The notes beneath the pieces were generated by a model. It did no database searches and had not been told where the DNA came from. It saw only the letters and a list, made by a program, of their open reading frames with translations. Both the position numbers and the translations under genes were made by a program. A stretch of 64,000 nucleotides of DNA from Erythrobacter donghaensis (GTDB lineage Bacteria > Pseudomonadota > Alphaproteobacteria > Sphingomonadales > Sphingomonadaceae): the NCBI RefSeq assembly GCF_001557325.1, contig NZ_LSJS01000137.1:1-64000 (forward strand). The letters are read 5' to 3'. Below are positions 16,545-23,726 of this stretch, piece after piece. The stretch's first letter is position 1. Each line of letters begins with the position of its first letter.

Positions 16545-17300
16545 TCATTCCCCGTCCCGCATCGCCCAAGCAATCGTGCGACGCAGAAGGTCGTAATAGA
16601 CGTCGTAGTTCCACGCGCACATTTCCTTGTGCGGGTAGAAATCGGCCATGCCGGGCAGGTCATAGTGTCCGCGGCAATGGCCCAGCGCGTTGTATACAAT
16701 GCGCCCCTTCCCGATATCCCTCGTATAAACGATAGGAACCGTGGTCTTTTCCCACGTGCTGTGGGTGAACCCGGTCGCCTCGCCTTCGAAGGTGGTCTGC
16801 ATCAGCGTCTCGATCGGCGCGGTGGTCTTGGAGAGGTAGAGCTCGTCCACCACCTCGAAGTCCTCGATCCCGCGGGTCAGCTCGTGGTCCTTGTTGACCA
16901 CCTCGACCGGGAACCTGTCGATCGGCGGGTGGGCGACGAACTGCGTGCCGAGCATGTCCATCACGTCGGGGCGCTCGTCGGGGGCATCGACCAGCCCTTC
17001 CGCGGTAAAGACGAGGATCGAGTTGGTGCCATGGAGCGCCATCCACTTGCCGCCCTTCTCCATCCACGCCTTCAGCTGCTGCGCCTGCTCGCGGGTCGGC
17101 ATCAGGTCGCAGGTGTAGGTGATGAGGAAGCGGCACTGGTCGAGCCGCTCGAGCCCCGAATAGTCCGCCGCCACGGTGGTGCGGATATGCGGGTGTTCGG
17201 CGAGCAGCTTGAGGATTTCGAGCCGGGGGTAGTCGATATCGTGATACTTGCCCGCGGCGATGAAATGCGCGTCGATGCGGGTGGCGGGTTGCTGTGCCAT
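16545..17300 (-). CDS. ThuA-like glutamine-amidotransferase-fold protein
   Basis: This 251-residue protein has the ThuA pattern: H-D-I-D-Y-P near residue 20, G-G-K-W-M-A-L-H-G-T-N near 85, and G-K-G-R-I-V-Y-N-A-L-G-H near 198. The family was first linked to trehalose/sugar utilisation, but members are widespread and their reactions mostly unknown. Its start is 1 nt after the upstream SDR stop, so it belongs to the catabolic operon. Confidence 0.78.
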   Translation of the reverse strand: MAQQPATRIDAHFIAAGKYHDIDYPRLEILKLLAEHPHIRTTVAADYSGLERLDQCRFLITYTCDLMPTREQAQQLKAWMEKGGKWMALHGTNSILVFTAEGLVDAPDERPDVMDMLGTQFVAHPPIDRFPVEVVNKDHELTRGIEDFEVVDELYLSKTTAPIETLMQTTFEGEATGFTHSTWEKTTVPIVYTRDIGKGRIVYNALGHCRGHYDLPGMADFYPHKEMCAWNYDVYYDLLRRTIAWAMRDGE

Positions 17301-17301
17301 G

Positions 17302-18075
17302 CTAGCTCCTGATGCTGCCGCCGCCGTCCACGGTCAGGTCGCAGCCGGTGGTGAAGCTCGCCTCGTCGGAGGCGAGGAAGACCACCGCGCGGGCGACTTC
17401 CTCGGGCTCGCCGATGCGGTTCATCGGGTGGGTGGCGGCGAACTGGGTCTCGATCGCCTCGGGGTCGGCGGCACCCGAGAACTTGTAGCGATCATACATC
17501 GGGGTGCGGATCGCGCCGGGGTGGACCATGTTGACGCGGATCGGGAGGCCCCTTTCCGCCAGGTCGAGCGCGACCGACTGGGTGAGGCCCCTGAGGCCGG
17601 TCTTCGAAGCGCTGTAGGCCGCGACGAAGGCCGCCGGGCGCAGCGCGATCATCGAGCCGATGTTGACGATGGCGCAGGCCTCGCCGCTCGCCTCCATCGC
17701 CGGGATCGCGGCGCGCATCCCGTAGAAGGGGCCGTTGAGGTTGATGTCGATGGTCCGCTCCCACACGTCGAGCGCGCCGTCGGGGACGTTGCCGGGTTCG
17801 GAGATGCCCGCGATGTTGCACAGCACCGTGAGCTTGCCGAAGCGCGCAAGGGTGGCGGCGACGGCGGCTTCCCATTGCGCGAGGTGGCGGACATCGAGAT
17901 GCGTTGCCGCCGCCCGCTCGCCCAGTTCAGCCGCTAGTGCCTGCGCCTTTTCGAGCTGCACATCGCCGAGCATCACGCTGCCGCCCTCGGCGACGATCAG
18001 GCGCGCAACCGCAGCCCCGATCCCCTCCGCGCCGCCCGATACGAGCGCGACCTTGCCCCGCATCCGGGTGCTCAT
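17302..18075 (-). CDS. SDR-family oxidoreductase
   Basis: This 257-residue classical SDR has the cofactor motif S-G-G-A-E-G-I-G-A near residue 13, D-V near 60, N-I-A-G near 88, Ser in N-I-G-S-M, and catalytic Y-S-A-S-K near 154. An Asp after the second strand (G-D-V-Q) favours NAD(H). It overlaps the thiolase by 4 nt. It is likely a hydroxyacyl- or alcohol-dehydrogenase step in the operon's pathway. Confidence 0.88.
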   Translation of the reverse strand: MSTRMRGKVALVSGGAEGIGAAVARLIVAEGGSVMLGDVQLEKAQALAAELGERAAATHLDVRHLAQWEAAVAATLARFGKLTVLCNIAGISEPGNVPDGALDVWERTIDINLNGPFYGMRAAIPAMEASGEACAIVNIGSMIALRPAAFVAAYSASKTGLRGLTQSVALDLAERGLPIRVNMVHPGAIRTPMYDRYKFSGAADPEAIETQFAATHPMNRIGEPEEVARAVVFLASDEASFTTGCDLTVDGGGSIRS

Positions 18076-19226
18076 TCGCGCTCCAGAATCGCGACGCCCG
18101 AGAGGCCGGGGGCGCCGTAAACGTGGGAGTAGCCGAAGCGGACCTTGCCGGGCACCTGCCGCTCACCCGCGCGGCCGCGCAGCTGGGTGACGTTCTCGTA
18201 GACCTGCCTGAGGCCTGAAGCGCCGATCGGCTCCCCGCAGGCGAGGCACCCGCCATCGGTGTTGACCGGCAGCTTGCCGCCCCTGATCTCGGTCCAGCCA
18301 TTGGCGAGCCATTCCTCCTGCTCGCCATCCTTGCAGAAGCCGTTTTCGGCCATGTGCATGATCTCCGCGCCGCTTTCGGTGTCCTGCAATTGTGCGACCG
18401 AGATGTCCTCCGGCCCGATCCCGGCCTTCTCGAAGGCGGCCTTGCTGGCGAGGACGGTGGGCTTGCCGCCCTCCTCGATGCTTATGCCGGGCTGGAACAC
18501 CTCGAAGGAATTGGGCGGGCGGGTCTTCACCGCCACGGCCCGGATCTTCACCCCGTCCGCGCCCAGTTCCTTCATCTTCTTCTCGGATGCGAGGATCAGC
18601 GCCACTGCACCCTCCGCGGGCGAGCAGAACATGTATTTGGTCAGCGGGTCGTTGATCATCGGCGCGTTCATGATCGTGTCGAGATCGACCGGACTGCGCC
18701 GCCAGGCGTGGGGCGTGATCGTGCCGTTGCGGAAGGCTTTCTCGGCCACCCGCCCGAGCGTGGTGCGGCTGATGCCGTGGAGCTGCATGTAGCGCTGGAT
18801 CTTCAGGGCGAAGAATTGCGTTGTCAGCATCATGCCGGTCTGGCCGTACCATTCGGGCAGGCCATAGTCGGCGGGCTTGGCGTTGAACGCACCCCTCGGA
18901 TGCTTGTCGAAGCCGACCGCGAGGGCAAGGTCATACATCCCGCTGGCGATCGCCTGCTGCGAGGCGGCGAGCGCGCTGCCGCCGGTCGCGCAGCCATTGG
19001 CGACATTGGTGAAGGGCAGACTGGTCAGCCCCAGCTCGTTGACCATGATGTCGGCATTGCCCGCCGCTGCCGAGCCGCCATAGGCGCATTCGATATCGGG
19101 CCATTCAAGCCCCGCATCCTTCAGCGCCTCGCGCACGGCATGGACGCCCTGTTCGCGGCCCGAGCGGCTGTCGGTGCGGCCGAAGGGGTGGATCCCCGCG
19201 CCGATGATATAGACGTTCTCGCTCAT
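18072..19226 (-). CDS. SCP2-type thiolase family protein
   Basis: This 384-residue protein has the nucleophile cysteine in V-A-N-G-C-A-T-G-G-S near residue 80. The C-terminal active-site loop reads C-L-A-C-G-E-P-I-G-A-S-G, where classical thiolases have G-H-P-x-G-A-S-G; the His is Glu here. Family relatives of this kind pair with a DUF35 OB-fold protein and act in side-chain degradation of sterol-like or branched CoA esters. That pairing is seen here (ATGA overlap with the DUF35 remnant), but the partner is broken. Confidence 0.85.
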   Translation of the reverse strand: MSENVYIIGAGIHPFGRTDSRSGREQGVHAVREALKDAGLEWPDIECAYGGSAAAGNADIMVNELGLTSLPFTNVANGCATGGSALAASQQAIASGMYDLALAVGFDKHPRGAFNAKPADYGLPEWYGQTGMMLTTQFFALKIQRYMQLHGISRTTLGRVAEKAFRNGTITPHAWRRSPVDLDTIMNAPMINDPLTKYMFCSPAEGAVALILASEKKMKELGADGVKIRAVAVKTRPPNSFEVFQPGISIEEGGKPTVLASKAAFEKAGIGPEDISVAQLQDTESGAEIMHMAENGFCKDGEQEEWLANGWTEIRGGKLPVNTDGGCLACGEPIGASGLRQVYENVTQLRGRAGERQVPGKVRFGYSHVYGAPGLSGVAILERE

Positions 19227-19588
19227 GCGGCTTTGCTTTCGGATAGGGCGACGGGGCGGAAGGCGAAGGTGTCGTACCGTGCGTTGAACGGCACGATGCA
19301 GAACTCGAGCTCCATGCCGAGGTGGAGATCCTCGAGCCGCGCATCGACGATCCGGCTTTCGACGATCACCTCGCCCGGCAACTCGACATAGCCGAGAAGG
19401 AAGGGCTGGAAATCGGGCGGGCCTTCGCCGGGGCCGGAGCCGGGGCCTTCATAGGGCTCCTTCGGGAGGAAGCCCTGACTGGTCCACGACCACAGCGTGC
19501 CGCGGCGCGAGAGCTTGCAGGGCTCGACGCCCTCGGCCGCATCGCCGACCGGCATCGGGAAGACGATCTGCCCCGAAGGCAGCCCGCC
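19223..19588 (-). pseudogene. DUF35 (Zn-ribbon/OB-fold) protein, 5'-truncated remnant
   Basis: The frame reads G-G-L-P-S-G-Q-I-V-F-P-M-P, L-S-R-R-G-T-L-W-S-W-T, F-L-P-K-E-P-Y, and L-P-G-E-V-I-V-E-S-R-I, the DUF35 OB-fold core. The stop overlaps the thiolase start. The N-terminus and start codon are missing: at about 19585 the frame joins the molybdopterin oxidoreductase in another frame. An internal ATG near 19564 might restart translation and give about 113 residues. DUF35 proteins stabilise or activate their thiolase partner, so the loss may affect it. Confidence 0.75.
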
Positions 19589-21159
19589 ACGGCGAGGTCG
19601 AGGAATTCCTGCTTGGTGGGCTTCCTGTCCATCGGCAGCGGGCCGCCGGCGAGGTTCATGGTGATCCCGAGATGCTTCGCCAGCGTCCAGAACATCTCGT
19701 ATTCGTCGATGCAGTCGCCCGGCGCTTCGACCACCGCCTCGGTGTAGCGGGCGTAGGGCTCCTCGTGCCACCATTCGGAGAGGCTGGTGATGTCCTCGCG
19801 CTCGAGGCATTGCGAGGGCGCGAGCACCACGTCGGCGCGTTTCGCGCTCGCGCTCATCCACGGGTCGATCTGCACGAACAGCTCGAGATCATCGAGCGCG
19901 CGGGCCATCTTGAGCTGATCGGGGAAGCCCACCACCGGATTGCCGCCGACCGAGATCAGCGCGCGCACCTGGCCCTCGCCGGGGGTGAGGATCTCGTCGG
20001 CGAGCACGTTGCAGGGCATTTCCCAGCCCAGGTGCCCGAGGCCGCGGAAGCGCGACTTGGGCATGCCTTCGGCCCCGAACATCGGCACCGGCGGGCCGAC
20101 CTGCGCGCGGCGTGCGGTCTGGTAGGGGCTGAAGACGCCGGGGATCGCAGCCTTCTCGCCCTCCTGCTTGAAGCGGGCGCAGATCGTGTTGAGGCACACG
20201 ACGAGATACTCGGTCAGCGTCCCGTTGCCCGCCATTTCGGGGCCGGTGCCTGTCACCGCGCAGCCCTTCGTGCCGCTGGCGAACATCCGTGCGGCGGCGA
20301 CCAGCTGGTCTGTGTCGAGCCCCGCGCGTGTCGCGGCGACCTCGGGCGGGAAGGCCTTCACCGCCTCGGCGAGTTCGTCGAACCCGTCGACATGCGCGGC
20401 GACGAAATTGCGGTCATACAGCCCCTCGGCGATGATCACATTGAGCATCCCTGCCAGCATCGCCGGGTCCTCGCCGGGCTTTACGGGCAGGTAGATGTCG
20501 GCGAGCCGCGCGACATCGCTCTCGCGCGGGTCGGCGACGATCAGCTTGAGGCCCTCCGCCTGCTTGTCGCGGATGCGGCGCGAGGGGCTGAAGGGCGGCA
20601 CGCCGCCGACGGGCGAGTAGTGCGAGACGATCGGATTGTTGCCGATGAAGAAGGCGACGTCGCTCTCGGAGAAGGTGTTCGGCCCCGCCATCCACTTGCC
20701 GTAGCGTGCGGTGGTGAAGACCTTCGCCGGCTGGTCGAGCGTCACCGAGGTGTAGAAATTGCGGCTCCCCAGGCCTTGCGCAAAGCTCAGCGAGGCGGCC
20801 ATCGCGGCCGAGTTCTGGAACCCGCCCGAGCCCATGAAGACCGCGACCGAATGCGGGCCGTGGGTGTCGATGATCCGCCGCAGTTCGGATGCCACATGGG
20901 CCAGCGCCTCGGCCATCGGGGTCGGGACGAATTCGCCCGCGTCGTTCCTCACCAGCGAATGATGCAGCCGGTCTTGCGAATTGTGGCTGTCGGGCAGCTC
21001 GCGGCCCTTCATGCAGGTGTAACCGCCAAAGGCCGGATCGTCGGGATCGCCGCGCACCTCGACGACGCGCTTGCCGTTCGGGCCGTCGACAATGTCGACC
21101 TCCATCGCGCAATTGGCATGGCAGAAGCGGCAGAAGGTCTTGCGAGTCTGAACGCCCAT
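19366..21159 (-). pseudogene. Molybdopterin oxidoreductase, C-terminally truncated
   Basis: The start is the ATG at 21159 (M-G-V-Q-T-R-K), with GGGGAGAGC before it. The N-terminus has a 4Fe-4S pattern C-R-F-C-H-A-N-C near residue 8, then C-M-K-G-R-E, as in formate dehydrogenase/DMSO-reductase family catalytic subunits. The body continues through V-A-V-F-M-G-S-G-G and I-G-N-N-P-I to D-R-K-P-T-K-Q-E-F-L-D-L-A near residue 523. The C-terminal molybdopterin-dinucleotide-binding domain (usually 120-200 residues) should follow. Instead the frame breaks into the DUF35 remnant and runs as Arg/Ser-rich nonsense to 19366. The enzyme is probably inactive. Confidence 0.78.
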
Positions 21160-21283
21160 GATTGCTCTCCCCGGAGTAACGGCAAGACTACCACAGGGGC
21201 GGGCGCGCTCGACTGACACTTTTGTCCGTGGAGACCCCGCGCGCGGCCCCGCAATAGGGCAGGAAACGCAGGGAGACTGACCG

Positions 21284-22288
21284 ATGCCCACCACCACCCG
21301 CCAATGGCTCCTGAACGGCCACCCGCGCGGCCGCGGGATCGAGATCGACAATGATTTCAGGCTGGTGGAAACCCGGCTCCGCGATCCCGCACCCGGCGAG
21401 ATGCTGCTGAAGACGCATTATCTCGGCTTCGATCCGGCGCAGAAGGGCTGGATGGAGAACATCGCCGATTACGTCGCGCCCATGAACATCGGCGACGTGA
21501 TGCGCGGCTCGGGCATCTGCGAGGTGGTCGCGAGCAATGGCGGGCGCTTCGCGGTGGGCGACATGGTGTTCGGCACCACCGGCTGGACCGAGTTTCTGGT
21601 CACCGACGGCAAGGAGCTGACCAGGGTCGAGACCGAATTGTCGCCCACCGCGGTGCTCTCCGTGCTGGGGACCACGGGGCTGACCGCCTATTGCGGGCTG
21701 TTCAAGGTGGGCAGGCCCGTGGCGGGCGACACCGTGCTGGTGAGTGGCGCAGCGGGCGCGACGGGGAGCATCGTCGGCCAGCTCGCCAGGATCGCCGGGT
21801 GCCGCGTGGTCGGCATCGCAGGCGGGCAGGACAAGTGCGACTGGCTCGTCAAGGAAGCGGGCTACGACGCCGCGATCGACTACAAGGCGGGCGGGGTAAA
21901 GGAGCAGATCCGGCAGCACTGCCCTCGCGGGGTCGACGTGATCTACGACAATGTCGGCGGCAAGATCCTGAACGACATGCTCGCCTGCATCGCCACCGGC
22001 GCACGGGTGGTGATCTGCGGCGGGATCAGCCGCTACGAGACCGGGACGCTGCCCGCGGGGCCCGAGAACTACTTCAACCTCGTCTTCCGGCGGGGCACGA
22101 TGGCAGGCTTCATCGTGCTCGACTGGGCGAGCGAGTTCCCCGGCATCCGCAAGCGGCTCGAGGGCTTCGTCAAGGACGGGAGCCTGAAGTATCAGGAGGA
22201 CATCCAGCACGGCTTCGAGAACGCCCCGGCGACCCTGCAGCGGCTGTTCACCGGGCAGAACCGCGGCAAGCAGATGCTGAAGCTGTGA
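21284..22288 (+). CDS. MDR-family NADP-dependent oxidoreductase
   Basis: This 334-residue zinc-free medium-chain reductase has G-M/V-G-E-M-x-x-x-T-H-Y-L-G-F-D-P near residue 38 and the cofactor loop G-A-A-G-A-T-G-S-I-V-G near 155. Y-D-N-V-G-G-K follows near 225, with a C-terminal L-F-T-G-Q-N-R-G-K-Q. The pattern fits the prostaglandin reductase/CurA/2-alkenal reductase branch, which reduces alpha-beta unsaturated carbonyls or quinones. The ATG at 21284 is preceded by GCAGGGAGA. It is divergent from the molybdopterin operon and convergent with mobA. Confidence 0.85.
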   Translation: MPTTTRQWLLNGHPRGRGIEIDNDFRLVETRLRDPAPGEMLLKTHYLGFDPAQKGWMENIADYVAPMNIGDVMRGSGICEVVASNGGRFAVGDMVFGTTGWTEFLVTDGKELTRVETELSPTAVLSVLGTTGLTAYCGLFKVGRPVAGDTVLVSGAAGATGSIVGQLARIAGCRVVGIAGGQDKCDWLVKEAGYDAAIDYKAGGVKEQIRQHCPRGVDVIYDNVGGKILNDMLACIATGARVVICGGISRYETGTLPAGPENYFNLVFRRGTMAGFIVLDWASEFPGIRKRLEGFVKDGSLKYQEDIQHGFENAPATLQRLFTGQNRGKQMLKL

Positions 22289-22292
22289 CGCC

Positions 22293-22838
22293 TCAGGCCG
22301 GGGGCAGGTCCTCCGGCCGGTTGACGTTCATCAGCGCACGTGGAAGCTCCACCCGCCGCGCGGCCACGTGGTCGGCGAAGCGGTAGAGCGAGCGGCCTCC
22401 CTGCGCGAGGAAGCTCTCCAGCGCCGCCCCCGCCGCGACCGGCCACAGTCCCACCACCGGCTGGCTCTCGACGATCGCCGCGCACTCGCCCGCCAGCGTC
22501 ACGGCAAGATCGAAAGGCAGGTCGGGCACATCTACCCCGGCGGAGAGCACATGGGCAAAGCCCCTCTCCCCGGCATGGCGCAGCGCCGCCGCCAGCCCGC
22601 CGAGCGGGCCGAGCCCCGCCTCGGGCCAATCGGGGAGGCACGCGAACCCGGGCTCCTCGCGCCCGCACACCACCACACCCGCGCACTGCGCGGCGAGCGC
22701 GGCGGCGACCCGGTCGATCAACCGCGCGCCCTCGAAGAGCGCCTGCGCCTTGTCGCTGCCGAAGCGCCGCGCCTGTCCGCCGGCGAGGATCGCGCCCAGA
22801 AGCACGGGGGTGCTGTCAGTCGAAGGCCTCGGTCGCAT
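22293..22838 (-). CDS. mobA: Molybdenum cofactor guanylyltransferase
   Basis: I use the ATG at 22838 (M-R-P-R-P-S), 181 residues; longer starts reach further into the upstream gene. The N-terminal nucleotide motif L-A-G-G-Q-A-R-R-F-G-S-D-K is diagnostic. G-P-L-G-G-L-A-A-A-L follows near residue 75, with an ending N-V-N-R-P-E-D-L. MobA attaches GMP to molybdopterin, giving the MGD cofactor used by DMSO-reductase-type enzymes such as the broken oxidoreductase at 19.4-21.2 kb. Confidence 0.87.
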   Translation of the reverse strand: MRPRPSTDSTPVLLGAILAGGQARRFGSDKAQALFEGARLIDRVAAALAAQCAGVVVCGREEPGFACLPDWPEAGLGPLGGLAAALRHAGERGFAHVLSAGVDVPDLPFDLAVTLAGECAAIVESQPVVGLWPVAAGAALESFLAQGGRSLYRFADHVAARRVELPRALMNVNRPEDLPPA

Positions 22839-23157
22839 TGCCCTCGGCATTGTAGACGGGCCCCTCCGCGTCAACCCGGTACTTCCGGCTGACCGCCCCC
22901 GTGATCCCGAACTGGCCGATGTGATCGCGCATCCCCGTGTAGGCCGGATCGCGGAAGTGGGCGGCGAGGGCTTCCTCGCTTTCCCACTCCTCGAACACGT
23001 TGACCCGCGCGGGGTTCATCGAACAGGCGCTCCAGTCGTAGTGGATGCAGCCCTTCTCGGCGAGCGCGGCGGCGATATGCGGGCGGGCGCTGCGCAGGGC
23101 CTCGTCGCGCTGGGCGGGATCGAGGTCGATCTGCGCGGAGATGAGAATCTTGGCCAT
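22816..23157 (-). CDS. Antibiotic-biosynthesis-monooxygenase (ABM) domain protein
   Basis: This 113-residue single ABM domain has a ferredoxin-like fold. It shows C-I-H-Y-D-W-S near residue 37, V-F-E-E-W-E-S-E-E-A-L-A-A-H near 53, and the G-x-x-G region near the end. Family members include quinol monooxygenases and heme-degrading enzymes; nothing here tells which. It sits two bases after the SnoaL-like gene and overlaps mobA by about 23 nt. Confidence 0.8.
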   Translation of the reverse strand: MAKILISAQIDLDPAQRDEALRSARPHIAAALAEKGCIHYDWSACSMNPARVNVFEEWESEEALAAHFRDPAYTGMRDHIGQFGITGAVSRKYRVDAEGPVYNAEGNATEAFD

Positions 23158-23159
23158 GC

Positions 23160-23570
23160 TCAGCCCTCCACCCCGAATTCGGCGACGATCTTGAATGTGC
23201 GGCTGGTGAACAGCCAGCGGCCATCGATCTTCTTCAACTCGTCCTCATACAGGCCGCCGACATGGCGCGCCTTGCCCTCCTTGGGCTTCAGGATCTCCTG
23301 CGTCTGCACGCGGGATTTCGCCGTCTTTCCCGTAACTTCGATCATGCAGGGTACGCAGTGGAAGCTCACCGCCTCGAGCCCGCTCATCGCCCCGTTCCAG
23401 AAGGCGACGATCGCGTCCTTGCCCTCGGTCTGGTGCCCCATCAGATCCCAATGGGCATCCTCGGCCCAGACGCTCGCCCATGTGTCCGCATCGATCCGCA
23501 CCACGCCATCGGCATAGGTGCCGTTCAACTCCTGGATCGCCACGCGATCCTCGAGGGGCCCTGTGAACAT
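23160..23570 (-). CDS. SnoaL-like/NTF2-fold protein
   Basis: This 136-residue protein shows the SnoaL-type opening (E-D-R-V-A-I-Q-E-L-x-x-x-Y-A-D), W-x-x-x-W-A-E-D-A-H-W-D near residue 32, G-K-D-A-I-V-A-F-W near 50, and a terminal I-D-G-R-W-L-F-T-S-R. Such small cone-fold proteins are cyclases, isomerases, dehydratases or hydroxylase partners. It is co-transcribed with the ABM gene and mobA. Confidence 0.8.
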   Translation of the reverse strand: MFTGPLEDRVAIQELNGTYADGVVRIDADTWASVWAEDAHWDLMGHQTEGKDAIVAFWNGAMSGLEAVSFHCVPCMIEVTGKTAKSRVQTQEILKPKEGKARHVGGLYEDELKKIDGRWLFTSRTFKIVAEFGVEG

Positions 23571-23685
23571 TGCTCTCTCCCTTGTCGGGAGCCGCTATCG
23601 ACCCCGAGGGGGCGCGGCGACAATGCCCACTTTTGGGAAGGGTGGGGGCACCGCCCTCGATCTAACGTGGAGCACCCACCCCCGA

Positions 23686-23705
23686 CCCCTCCCTCAAGGG
23701 AGGGG
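23686..23705. repeat. Perfect 9-bp palindrome between ppc and the SnoaL gene
   Basis: CCCCTCCCT and AGGGAGGGG are perfect arms around CA, 22 bases after the ppc stop, in a stretch of C-rich DNA. It resembles dispersed palindromic units in sphingomonad intergenic regions and could also end ppc transcription. No T-run follows. Confidence 0.5.
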
Positions 23706-23726
23706 AGAAGGCAGGGCGACCTTCAA

